The notes beneath the pieces were generated by a model. It worked only from the letters and a program-made list of their open reading frames with translations, ran no database searches and had not been told where the DNA came from. A DNA stretch of 64,000 nucleotides from Prevotella sp. KH2C16 (lineage in GTDB: Bacteria > Bacteroidota > Bacteroidia > Bacteroidales > Bacteroidaceae). A program made the position numbers and the translations under genes. The stretch's first letter is position 1. Each line of letters starts with the position of its first letter. Of the stretch, positions 27,791 through 35,768 are shown one piece after another. The stretch is from assembly GCF_900113305.1 (NCBI RefSeq), contig NZ_FOOW01000011.1, positions 1 to 64,000 of the forward strand, read 5' to 3'.

Positions 27791-28951
27791 TTATTTATAG
27801 TTGTTCATTAATTCTCTCGCGATACGGCGCGCCTCGGCATCCGTCTGCACATAGACATCGTAGTCGGGACTGGCGTCGAAGGTGGCCTTGGCCATGGTCT
27901 GCTCAATAATCCGTCCCATCCCGAGGAAGGAGCACCTGCCACGGCGGAATCCCTCGTTTACTATTTCGTTGGCAGCATTCACGATGCACGGCATGTTGCC
28001 GCCCTGCCTGATGGCCTCGAAGGCCAACGCAAGGCACTGGAACCTCTCAAGATCGGGCTCGAAGAACTCGAGCCTGTGTTTGAAGAGGTCGAGGCGTTCG
28101 CCGTCAAGCGGCAGTCTCTTGGGAAAGGAGAAGGCATATTGGATGGGCAGACGCATGTCCGGGACGCCAAGTTGTGCCTTTACCGAGCCGTCGGCGAACT
28201 GTACGGCACTATGGATGATGCTCTGCGGGTGGATCAGAACTTGTATCCTGTCGGCCGGGACACCGAAGAGCCACTTGGCTTCTATCACCTCGAAGCCTTT
28301 GTTCATCAGCGACGCGGAGTCTATGGTAATCTTTGCGCCCATGTCCCAGGTAGGGTGCTTGAGGGCGTCTGCTGCTGTTACGCTCTTCAGCTGGTCGTCG
28401 CTGAACAGTCTGAAAGGCCCTCCGGAACAGGTGAGGAGTATCTTGTCTATCTCATTTTCGTCCTCGCCCACGAGGCTTTGGAATATGGCCGAGTGCTCGG
28501 AATCCACGGGCAGGATGGGGGCATGGTACTGTGTTGCCAGATTGCGGATGAGTTCTCCTGCCACCACAAGGGTTTCCTTGTTGGCCAGACATATCTTCTT
28601 GCGTGCCTTGATGGCGTGAATCGTAGGGGCGAGACCGGCAAATCCCACCATGGCGGTAAGCACCATGTCTATCGGCTCGGCCTCTACAATCTGGCAGAGG
28701 GCATCCTTTCCGGCATAGACCTTTATGTCAGGCTGGTCGGAAAGCAGCTGCGAGAGTTCCTCATAGCGGTCCTCGTTGGCGATGACCACGGCTGCGGGAT
28801 GAAACCTGCGTGCCTGTTCGGCCAGCTCCTCGACCCGGTTGTTGGCGGTCAGGGCATAGACCTCATAGAGGTCAGGGTGCTGCAGGATGACATCGAGTGC
28901 CTGAGTGCCTATCGAGCCGGTGCTTCCGAGTATGCAAATTTGCTTCTTCAT
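27791..28951 (-). CDS. dxr: 1-deoxy-D-xylulose 5-phosphate reductoisomerase
   Basis: A 386-residue MEP-pathway enzyme making 2-C-methyl-D-erythritol 4-phosphate with NADPH. It has the nucleotide-binding GSTGSIGTQALDV, the substrate/metal blocks ANKETLVVAGE and LPVDSEHSAIFQ, and HPTWDMGAKITIDSASLMNKG. Isoprenoids from this pathway supply the polyprenyl carriers used by the cell-wall and UbiA-type enzymes of this window. It lies 9 bp after rimM. Confidence 0.96.
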   Translation of the reverse strand: MKKQICILGSTGSIGTQALDVILQHPDLYEVYALTANNRVEELAEQARRFHPAAVVIANEDRYEELSQLLSDQPDIKVYAGKDALCQIVEAEPIDMVLTAMVGFAGLAPTIHAIKARKKICLANKETLVVAGELIRNLATQYHAPILPVDSEHSAIFQSLVGEDENEIDKILLTCSGGPFRLFSDDQLKSVTAADALKHPTWDMGAKITIDSASLMNKGFEVIEAKWLFGVPADRIQVLIHPQSIIHSAVQFADGSVKAQLGVPDMRLPIQYAFSFPKRLPLDGERLDLFKHRLEFFEPDLERFQCLALAFEAIRQGGNMPCIVNAANEIVNEGFRRGRCSFLGMGRIIEQTMAKATFDASPDYDVYVQTDAEARRIARELMNNYK

Positions 28952-28960
28952 TCTTGTCGG

Positions 28961-29482
28961 TTATAAATCTAAAATGCCCTCAGGCAGATTGATTTTGATT
29001 TCTTTTCTTTCTTTGTCGATGTTCTGGATGAGGTCTTCGCTGGCAGGAATCAGCAGCTCCTTTTGGCCTGCGGTCATCACTTCGAAAAGGATATTGAGGG
29101 TGGAATCGTCCACATTCGTAATTTCCCCGATGGTTTTTCCCGTGTTTGTGTCCACGAGTTGGTAGCCTGCAATCTCACTCCAGGATACCTCTTGCTCGTC
29201 TCTCTCTGACAATTTACGGGGAAAGAAGACCTTGCATCCGGTAAGTTGTCGCGCCTGTTCCTGCGTCTCTATGTCGCAGAACTTTACCAAGGCGGTAGCA
29301 TTTCCATGGAAGCGATATGCCTCGATGAAGAACGGGACGAGGATGCCGTCGACCTCGAGAACAAGATAATCGGCATCTGTCCGGTCGAAAATGTCGTCAT
29401 CGAAGAGGAAGTTTATCTCTCCCTTCACGCCGTGCGGCTTGCCTAACTTACCTATCTTGAAGACTTCTTCCTGCTTGATCAT
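28961..29482 (-). CDS. rimM: 16S rRNA processing protein RimM
   Basis: A 173-residue protein that binds ribosomal protein S19 during 30S maturation. The N-terminal RimM barrel starts FKIGKLGKPHGVKGEI; the C-terminal PRC-barrel domain includes LLIPASEDLIQNID. Its ATG overlaps the murA stop by 1 nt. Confidence 0.93.
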   Translation of the reverse strand: MIKQEEVFKIGKLGKPHGVKGEINFLFDDDIFDRTDADYLVLEVDGILVPFFIEAYRFHGNATALVKFCDIETQEQARQLTGCKVFFPRKLSERDEQEVSWSEIAGYQLVDTNTGKTIGEITNVDDSTLNILFEVMTAGQKELLIPASEDLIQNIDKERKEIKINLPEGILDL

Positions 29483-30792
29483 CAGCTTTCTACGCGTTTG
29501 ATGTTGGCTCCGAGCTTGTTCAGCCGGCCCTCGATGTTCTCGTATCCACGGTCGATTTGCGCTATATTGTCGATGCGGCTGGTGCCGTTGGCACTCATGG
29601 CAGCTATCAGGAGGGCGATTCCGGCGCGGATATCCGGGCTCGTCATACGCCCTGCGCGGAGGCGGAGCTTATGGTCGTGTCCGATGACGACGGCTCTGTG
29701 GGGGTCGCAAAGGATAATCTGTGCACCCATGTCGATGAGTTTGTCGACGAAAAAGAGCCGGCTTTCAAACATCTTCTGATGGAAGAGCACGCTCCCGCGG
29801 CATTGTGTAGCCACCACGATGAGCACCGACAGCAGGTCGGGAGTCAGTCCCGGCCACGGCGCATCGGCAAGAGTCATAATGGAACCGTCGATAAACGAGT
29901 CGACTACATAATGCTGTTGTTTGGGGATAATGAGGTCGTCGCCCTCTGCTTTCATCTTTACTCCCAGTCTGCGGAAAGCCTCCGGGATAATCCCGAGGTT
30001 ATGTAGGGCGACATGCTTGATACGCACTCCGTCGCCCACCATGGCCGCCATGCCGATGAAGGAGCCGACCTCAATCATGTCGGGAAGTACCGTGTGGGTT
30101 GCTCCATGCAGCTCTTTTACGCCGATAATGGTCAGCAGATTGCTCCCGATGCCGCTGATTTCAGCCCCCATGGCGTTCAGCAGGTGGCATAACTGCTGTA
30201 TATAAGGCTCGCAGGCGGCGTTGTAGATGGTCGTGGTGCCGTCGGCCATGACAGCGGTCATGATGATATTGGCCGTTCCGGTTACCGAGGCCTCGTCGAG
30301 AAGCATGTAACAACCCTTGAGCTTTTTGGCTTGGATTTCAAAGACATTGCGCTCCTCGATGTGCACGAACTTAGCTCCCAGATGCTTGAAACCCAGGAAA
30401 TGGGTGTCCAGGCGCCGTCTCCCGATCTTGTCGCCGCCGGGTTGTGCGACGGTGGCTTTTCCGAATCGTCCCAGAAGAGGCCCTATCATGAGCACGGAAC
30501 CGCGAAGGGAAGCACACTTCCTGACAAACTCGTCGCTTGCCAGATAGTCCAGATTCAACTCCTTTGCCTGAAAGGTGAAGTCGTTGCGGGCATTCTTCTT
30601 GACGCCCACCCCGATGTCCTTGAGCAACTGGATGAGGTTATTCACATCCAGAATGTCGGGTATGTTCTTGATTCTTACCGGTTCTGCCGTCAGCAGACAG
30701 GCACAAATCACCTCAAGAGCCTCGTTCTTGGCACCCTGTGGAACAATCTCCCCTTTCAGGGGATGGCCGCCTTCTATGATGAATGACTCCAT
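29482..30792 (-). CDS. murA: UDP-N-acetylglucosamine 1-carboxyvinyltransferase (Asp-type active site)
   Basis: A 436-residue enzyme of the first committed step of peptidoglycan synthesis (enolpyruvyl transfer to UDP-GlcNAc). The N-terminal GAKNEALEVI and LMIGPLLGRFGKA blocks are clear. At the active-site loop the sequence is AQPGGDKIGRRRLDTH, where E. coli has PGGCTIGARPVD: the fosfomycin-target cysteine (Cys115) is Asp121 here. In other bacteria this substitution keeps activity but gives resistance to fosfomycin. Confidence 0.95.
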   Translation of the reverse strand: MESFIIEGGHPLKGEIVPQGAKNEALEVICACLLTAEPVRIKNIPDILDVNNLIQLLKDIGVGVKKNARNDFTFQAKELNLDYLASDEFVRKCASLRGSVLMIGPLLGRFGKATVAQPGGDKIGRRRLDTHFLGFKHLGAKFVHIEERNVFEIQAKKLKGCYMLLDEASVTGTANIIMTAVMADGTTTIYNAACEPYIQQLCHLLNAMGAEISGIGSNLLTIIGVKELHGATHTVLPDMIEVGSFIGMAAMVGDGVRIKHVALHNLGIIPEAFRRLGVKMKAEGDDLIIPKQQHYVVDSFIDGSIMTLADAPWPGLTPDLLSVLIVVATQCRGSVLFHQKMFESRLFFVDKLIDMGAQIILCDPHRAVVIGHDHKLRLRAGRMTSPDIRAGIALLIAAMSANGTSRIDNIAQIDRGYENIEGRLNKLGANIKRVES

Positions 30793-30801
30793 AAGCCAAT
30801 G

Positions 30802-31401
30802 TTATTTTTTCTTCTTTTTCTTGCCGTTGTCGTCCGTCCGGGGGGCGATTTTATCAAAGGTGAAATTGTCCAAGTCGAGCTGCACCTTGCCGTCAGTATA
30901 GTTGGCGAGGTCCGAGGCTACCTTCTCGTTGTCGGCAGAACCATGGCTCCACTGGTAGAGGTTGCGCTTCATCTGGTTGGCCGTGAGGGCTATCAGCTCG
31001 TCGCGCTCTTCTCCCGGTTCCATGGTTTTGAGCTTCTCGAAGAGTTCGAAAATCATCTTTCCGTAGTGCTTGACCGGTATCTGAGCCATGGGATATTCCA
31101 TCGGGGCAGGCTTCTTGCTGATAACCTTGGCTCCGGAGATATCTACCGGCCAGTCGATATCAAGCTTGAAGTCGCTCATGATGGCGAGGTTGTCCCAGAG
31201 CTTTTGTTTCAAATCTCCGTTCTCGCGGTTCTGCGGAAACATACGGCTCATGATGGCGATGATGGTCTCGGCACACCTCTGGCGCTCTTCCTTGTCCTCC
31301 AGACCTGTGCAGTAGTTTACCATGTTCTGCAGCTCGCGCCCGTATTCAGGCAGCACGAGCTTCTCCCTTTGTGTATTATAGTCTAATCCTTCTATGTTCA
31401 T
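30802..31401 (-). CDS. DUF4290 family protein
   Basis: A 199-residue soluble protein found in Bacteroidetes, starting MNIEGLDYNTQREKLVLPEYGRELQ in the family pattern and ending in a lysine tail. No function is known to me. Its position between tsaB and murA in a housekeeping operon suggests a core cellular role. It ends 9 bp before murA. Confidence 0.85.
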   Translation of the reverse strand: MNIEGLDYNTQREKLVLPEYGRELQNMVNYCTGLEDKEERQRCAETIIAIMSRMFPQNRENGDLKQKLWDNLAIMSDFKLDIDWPVDISGAKVISKKPAPMEYPMAQIPVKHYGKMIFELFEKLKTMEPGEERDELIALTANQMKRNLYQWSHGSADNEKVASDLANYTDGKVQLDLDNFTFDKIAPRTDDNGKKKKKK

Positions 31402-31403
31402 TT

Positions 31404-32096
31404 TTATAGTAATTTCTTGGGTTTCTTTGCTACGAAGTCTTTCAGGTACATCGGCACGAAGTAGGCCACATCCTCAAACTTCCGCACGGCAATTCTCTTT
31501 TCGGCCAGCGGAAACATGTTCTTTGCCAGCGGTTCGATACCTTTTATCAGGTGGGCGTTAGGGTGATTGATGACCTCCATGCACTTCTCGGCTCCGTTTC
31601 CGAAGAAATAGACCGGATGCTCATCGAGGAACTTCTTGTAGGTATCGGCCTCCACGATGTCTGCCTGTATCTCGCGTACCTCCTTCAGGGAACGGTCGAA
31701 TACCTGGGCATATACTTCCATCCTACGGGCATCCAGCATCGGGCAGAGCAGGGCATCCTCTTCCTCTATCAATTCGCGCAGCAGGACGGGCACGCAGAGC
31801 AGTTCCAGAGTCGGCACGGCCACCAGTTTCAGGTTGCGCCCGTAGCAGATGCCCTTGGCCATGGAGGTTCCGATGCGCAGCCCGGTATAGCTTCCGGGAC
31901 CGCTGCTGACGGCCACATAGTCCACAGGAACGGCATGGTCGTCAATGAACGACAGCGCCTCGTCCACAAAGCTGCCAAGCTGCTCGTTGTGGTTAGGTCC
32001 CGTGCGGTCTTCTTTCTCAAAGACACAGGCGGAGTCGACGCTGACAGCCACGGAGCAGATGTTGGTGCTTGTTTCGATGTTTAATATACAAGACAT
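31404..32096 (-). CDS. tsaB: tRNA threonylcarbamoyladenosine biosynthesis protein TsaB
   Basis: A 230-residue ASKHA-fold protein that partners TsaD in t6A37 formation. The N-terminal ILNIETSTNICSVAVS, the AVSSGPGSYTGLRIGTSMAKG block and the length all fit TsaB. It heads the minus operon; a TAAATTTGC box lies at 32122-32130. Confidence 0.92.
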   Translation of the reverse strand: MSCILNIETSTNICSVAVSVDSACVFEKEDRTGPNHNEQLGSFVDEALSFIDDHAVPVDYVAVSSGPGSYTGLRIGTSMAKGICYGRNLKLVAVPTLELLCVPVLLRELIEEEDALLCPMLDARRMEVYAQVFDRSLKEVREIQADIVEADTYKKFLDEHPVYFFGNGAEKCMEVINHPNAHLIKGIEPLAKNMFPLAEKRIAVRKFEDVAYFVPMYLKDFVAKKPKKLL

Positions 32097-32121
32097 AATT
32101 ATATTTTGGCTCTATTAAAGT

Positions 32122-32130
32122 GCAAATTTA
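32122..32130 (-). promoter_or_regulatory. -7 element of the tsaB operon
   Basis: TAAATTTGC on the minus strand, about 26 bp before the tsaB ATG. TTTG further upstream on that strand is too close (12 nt) to be a normal -33. Confidence 0.5.
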
Positions 32131-32174
32131 CTCTTTTTTCTGCAAATAAGCTCCCCTTTGTCCCGTATTTTTTG

Positions 32175-32182
32175 TATTTTTG
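32175..32182 (+). promoter_or_regulatory. -7 element of yicC
   Basis: TATTTTTG, 25 bp before the chosen ATG. The nearest TTTG (32157) is 14 nt away, short for a -33. Confidence 0.45.
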
Positions 32183-32207
32183 CCGAAAATATAAGATTTC
32201 ACAGCCT

Positions 32208-33083
32208 ATGATACAATCGATGACAGGTTACGGGAAAGCGGTCGTAACCTACAAGCACAAGAAGATTAATGTTGAGATAAAATCACTGAACAGCAAGGCG
32301 ATAGACCTCTCCACCCGCATCGCTCCCCTCTATCGGGAGAAGGAAATGGAGATTCGCAAGATGCTCGTCAAAGCCCTTGAAAGGGGAAAGATTGACTTCG
32401 CCATCTGGACGGAGCAGGATGCGGACAGCGAGGCGACTCCTATCAACGCGGCTCTTGTTGAGAATTATTACCATCAGATTAAGTCTATAGCTGCCCAGAC
32501 GGGTATTCCCGAGCCTCAGGACTGGTTCTATGCCTTGTTGCGGTTGCCGGATGTAACCAGCAATACGGTGGCAGAGGAGCTTGAAGAGGAGGAATGGCAG
32601 GCTGCCGAACAGGCCATCAACCAGGCGCTTGAGAACATCATTGCCTATCGCAGACAGGAGGGGGCGGCCCTCGAAAAGAAGTTCAACGAGAAGGTGGACA
32701 ACATTGAGCGGCTCCTTGCGAGCATCGAACCTTACGAGCAGGAGCGGGTTCCGAAGATCAAGGCGCAGATTCTGAAGGGTCTGGAACAGATTCCGGAGGC
32801 CGACTATAGCCAGAACCGACTGGAGCAGGAACTCATCTATTATATCGAGAAACTCGATATTAGCGAGGAGAAGCAGCGCCTGACCAACCACCTGAAGTAC
32901 TTCCGTGAAACCATGGCCGAGAGTCATCCGAACGGCAAGAAACTCGGGTTCATCGCCCAGGAGATGGGCAGGGAAATCAACACCACGGGCTCAAAGAGCA
33001 ACAATGCACAGATGCAGAACATCGTGGTGCAGATGAAAGACGAACTGGAACAGATCAAGGAACAGGTGCTGAATGCGCTGTAG
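32208..33083 (+). CDS. yicC: YicC family endoribonuclease-like protein
   Basis: A 291-residue protein beginning MIQSMTGYGKAVV, the hallmark of the family, and ending in the DUF1732 block (KKLGFIAQEMGREINTTGSK). E. coli YicC is implicated in RNA turnover. The ATG at 32208 was chosen because the family starts there and a -7 box lies 25 bp upstream; the ORF upstream extension is rejected. yicC is normally followed directly by gmk; here an 833-bp element lies between. Confidence 0.92.
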   Translation: MIQSMTGYGKAVVTYKHKKINVEIKSLNSKAIDLSTRIAPLYREKEMEIRKMLVKALERGKIDFAIWTEQDADSEATPINAALVENYYHQIKSIAAQTGIPEPQDWFYALLRLPDVTSNTVAEELEEEEWQAAEQAINQALENIIAYRRQEGAALEKKFNEKVDNIERLLASIEPYEQERVPKIKAQILKGLEQIPEADYSQNRLEQELIYYIEKLDISEEKQRLTNHLKYFRETMAESHPNGKKLGFIAQEMGREINTTGSKSNNAQMQNIVVQMKDELEQIKEQVLNAL

Positions 33084-33106
33084 GAAACCTCTCCCGGCCC
33101 TTCTAA

Positions 33107-33939
33107 AACCCACCCCGGCCCTCCCGAAGGGAGGGAGAACGAAACTCTCAATAGGTTCCTAACTTGCTTGAGAAGGAGAACATGAGTCCTCAATGAACCG
33201 CTCTGACCTCCCCAAGGGAGGGAAAACGAAGTTCTCAATATCCACCCGAACCTCCTTAAGAGAAGGGAATTTAGCTCTCTTCAATCGTGAAAATGGGATG
33301 ATGAAAGATGAAAAATCGTAAAGCAATGAGATTTAGGTATGAGACAACAGACGGTGAAGCCTATCAGATGCTGTTGGAAAAAGCCAAATGGAACAGGAAT
33401 CATCCCACTCAGGCTGAGGCTCTTCTATGGAAACACTTGGTAAGTGATAAAATCGGAGCTCATTTTAGACGGCAACATCCGATATGCGGATATATTCCTG
33501 ATTTCGTCTGTTTGCGCAAGAAGTTAATCATCGAGATAGATGGAGGGTATCATTTTGAAGGTGAACAGCCGGAGAAAGATGCAGAGCGTACCAGAGAACT
33601 GCAAGCACAAGGCTATAAGGTAATTCGCTTCAGTAATGAAGAAGTTTATTCAGAAATAGATAAAGTTTTACAATACATTAGACAAGCAATAATGGAAATC
33701 GAAGATAACTCAGCCTCTCCTGTGGAGCGACAAAACGCTTCAACTCGCTTCAAAGAATCCTCTCAATCGCAAAGAGCTCCTTCCCTCGGGTCAAGTCAGA
33801 GGGATATAGCGTGCCCCAAGGAAGTCCCCCATGCGCAAAGAATTCTCTCCCCCGAGGAGAGCCGGAGGGATATAGCGTGCCCCAAGGAAGCCCCCCATGC
33901 GTATAGGGCTCCCTCCCTTGGGGAGGGCTGGGGTAGGTT
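33107..33939 (+). mobile_element. DUF559 cassette inserted at the 5' end of gmk
   Basis: The terminal inverted repeats are 29 bp with 26 matches: 33107-33135 (AACCCACCCCGGCCCTCCC...) and 33911-33939 read in reverse (AACCTACCCCAGCCCTCCC...). Each contains the CCCTCCC-nnn-GGGAGGG hairpin. Further copies of the arm occur on the left at 33086-33100 and about 33195-33223. The interior codes for a DUF559 nuclease and a linker with a tandem repeat (RDIACPKE twice, at about 33800 and 33868). The right end coincides with the first conserved residue of guanylate kinase. Confidence 0.7.
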
Positions 33940-34528
33940 AATCATCTTCTCCGCCCCCTCCGGCTCGGGCAAGAGCACCTTGGTGCAGTGGCTCATGCGG
34001 GAGCATCCGGAGCTGAAGCTGGCTTTCTCCGTTTCCTGCACCTCCCGTGCGCCACGCGGAACGGAGCGGGACGGCGTGGAATACTTCTTCCTCACGCCCG
34101 GGGAATTCCGCAAGAAGATTCAGGACGGGGAGTTTCTGGAATACGAGGAGGTGTATGCCGACCGCTTCTACGGCACGCTGAAGTCGCAGGTGGAAACGCA
34201 GACGCGGCGGGGAGAGAATGTGGTCTTCGATGTCGATGTCAAAGGCGGCTGCAACATCAAGCAGTATTACGGCTCTCGGGCGTTGAGCATCTTCGTGCAG
34301 GCTCCTTCCATTGAGGAACTGGAGAGGCGGTTGCGCGCCCGGAATACAGATAGTGAGGAGGCCATCAAGAGCCGCCTTGCCAAGGCCTCTTATGAGATGA
34401 CTTTTGCGCCGAAGTTCGACCATGTGGTCGTCAACGACGACCTCGAGCGTGCCAAGGAGGAAACTTACAGGATTGTGAAGGAGTTTCTGAATACCTCTCC
34501 AAGCCTCCCCAAAGGGGAGGATGTCTAA
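33308..34528 (+). CDS. gmk: DUF559 nuclease - guanylate kinase fusion
   Basis: A 406-residue fusion. Residues 1-133: DUF559 PD-(D/E)XK-type nuclease (FRRQHPICGYIPDFVC, LIIEIDGGYH). Residues 134-209: low-complexity linker encoded by repeats. Residues 210 to about 395: guanylate kinase with P-loop SAPSGSGKST (215-224), the GMP-binding TSRAPRGTERDGVEYFF segment and the lid ARNTDSEEAIKSRL; it phosphorylates GMP to GDP. The last residues TSPSLPKGEDV come from a second inserted element. No in-frame ATG, GTG or TTG lies between the linker and the P-loop, so the kinase seems obliged to be made as a fusion, or from Met129 at best. Follows yicC, precedes nadD. Confidence 0.85.
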   Translation: MKNRKAMRFRYETTDGEAYQMLLEKAKWNRNHPTQAEALLWKHLVSDKIGAHFRRQHPICGYIPDFVCLRKKLIIEIDGGYHFEGEQPEKDAERTRELQAQGYKVIRFSNEEVYSEIDKVLQYIRQAIMEIEDNSASPVERQNASTRFKESSQSQRAPSLGSSQRDIACPKEVPHAQRILSPEESRRDIACPKEAPHAYRAPSLGEGWGRLIIFSAPSGSGKSTLVQWLMREHPELKLAFSVSCTSRAPRGTERDGVEYFFLTPGEFRKKIQDGEFLEYEEVYADRFYGTLKSQVETQTRRGENVVFDVDVKGGCNIKQYYGSRALSIFVQAPSIEELERRLRARNTDSEEAIKSRLAKASYEMTFAPKFDHVVVNDDLERAKEETYRIVKEFLNTSPSLPKGEDV

Positions 34529-34668
34529 TCAGCCAATCAGAGAAACATCTTCCAAAGAGGGATGATGTCTAACTCTTGTATCTCCAGAATTTAATGATGA
34601 AGACGAACGAGCAACCTCAGCTAATCAGAGAAACATCCTCCCCTTTGGGGAGGCTTGGAGAGGTATTC
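34489..34668. mobile_element. 180-bp MITE-like palindromic element across the gmk-nadD junction
   Basis: Perfect 36-bp terminal inverted repeats (34489-34524 and 34633-34668) each contain CCTCCCC-AAA-GGGGAGG and the arm ACCTCTCCAAG. The 108-bp interior has no protein of its own. The left end supplies the gmk stop codon and its last dozen residues; the right end supplies the nadD start region. Ends are related to those of the DUF559 cassettes. Confidence 0.75.
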
Positions 34669-35241
34669 CCTCCCCGCATCGGCATCTTCGGCGGCTCCTT
34701 CAACCCGATTCACAAGGGGCACATCGCCCTTGCGCGCCAGATTCTCCGGAAGGCGGGGCTCGACGAGGTATGGTTTATGGTAACGCCGCTGAACCCCTTC
34801 AAGCGGGGAGCCTCCGATCTGCTCGACGATGAGCTGCGCCTCGAGATGGCACGGACGGCTCTCTCCGGCGAGGAGGGGCTCGTGGCGAGCGACTATGAGT
34901 TCCGTCTGCCCAAGCCGTCATATACCTGGGACACGCTCCAACACCTTTCCAAAGACTATCCGAATCGTGAGTTCGTCCTGATTATCGGTGCCGACAACTG
35001 GCTGAAATGGGACAAATGGTATCATGCCGGGGATATTCTCCGGAGCCACGAGCTCGTGGTCTATCCCCGTGAGGGCTGTCCCGTGGATGCAGATACGCTG
35101 CCCGAGGGGGTGCGGTTGCTGAACACCCGGCTCTACAAGATGAGTTCCACGGACATCCGCAGACGCGTGAAAGAGGGGAGGGGCATTGCCCGGCTCGTGC
35201 CTGCCAGTATCCTCGAGTTAGTCAAAAAATATTATCGTTGA
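34594..35241 (+). CDS. nadD: Nicotinate-nucleotide adenylyltransferase with element-derived N-terminus
   Basis: A 215-residue enzyme making deamido-NAD from nicotinate mononucleotide and ATP. The nucleotidyltransferase signature GIFGGSFNPIHKGHIALA and the late MSSTDIRRRVKEG motif are intact. Normal NadD starts at or one or two residues before IGIFGG; here 25 extra residues (including ETSSPLGRLGEVF) are encoded by the inverted repeat at 34633-34668. The ATG at 34594 is used; 34597 or a TTG at 34576 are alternatives. Function is probably kept, since the extension precedes the fold. Confidence 0.88.
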   Translation: MMKTNEQPQLIRETSSPLGRLGEVFPPRIGIFGGSFNPIHKGHIALARQILRKAGLDEVWFMVTPLNPFKRGASDLLDDELRLEMARTALSGEEGLVASDYEFRLPKPSYTWDTLQHLSKDYPNREFVLIIGADNWLKWDKWYHAGDILRSHELVVYPREGCPVDADTLPEGVRLLNTRLYKMSSTDIRRRVKEGRGIARLVPASILELVKKYYR

Positions 35242-35422
35242 CCAAGGGAAGCTTCTGACATTTTGATTATTTTTGTCTGACCATAACTCCCACGAAATTC
35301 ACCAACCTTACTTCCGGCCTCAAAACAGCCCTTAATTTGTGATTTCTTAAATTTCTGATAATCACGGAGTTGTAAACCAAATGCCGTTCTATAGCTTGCT
35401 GTTGACCGCGAATTTGCTTGCA

Positions 35423-35532
35423 AAAGGCGGCAAACAGCCCGGTAAAAGACGGCAAAGAGGAATGTCGGAAGCCGTTAGGAGGATTGTCGGAGGCCGTTAG
35501 AAGCCGACCAAAAGGCCGTCTTTTGTAAGATG
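35423..35532. repeat. 22-bp phased array, GGCCG/GGCGGC type, five units
   Basis: Units start at 35423, 35445, 35467, 35489 and 35511. They share a GGCGG or GGCCG core at the same phase and a purine-rich start (AAAGGCGGC, AAAGACGGC, GGAAGCCG, GGAGGCCG, AAAGGCCG). The array lies between nadD and the lipoprotein genes; the remainder of 35242-35422 shows nothing I recognise. Confidence 0.7.
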
Positions 35533-35730
35533 GGAGGTGTCTGGAAGCCTCTTTTAAGGCTACTCTCGCTCCAGAATGCGGTTTCTTGCGCAACTTTTCG
35601 GAGTGTCTCTTTGTAAGGCAAACACCTGTTTTTCTGTCTTTTTGTCTTTGTTTCTCCTGAAAATGTTTCCCGTCCGTTTCCTCGCTTTCAAATATTTTCA
35701 GTTGACGCACCGACTTTGCAAAATAATGCT

Positions 35731-35738
35731 TATCTTTG
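35731..35738 (+). promoter_or_regulatory. -7 element of lipoprotein gene 1
   Basis: TATCTTTG, 31 bp before the ATG; the same box is at 36677-36684 before gene 2. TTTG at 35715-35718 is too close for a normal -33. Confidence 0.5.
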
Positions 35739-35768
35739 CGGCAAGACAAACCCTTTAAAACCTAAGAT

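Noticed and set aside
35267..35749. Minus-strand frames in both copies of the lipoprotein upstream region (also 36314-36695)
   Set aside because: Their similarity is explained by the DNA duplication; composition is low-complexity basic and one copy is shifted and shortened.
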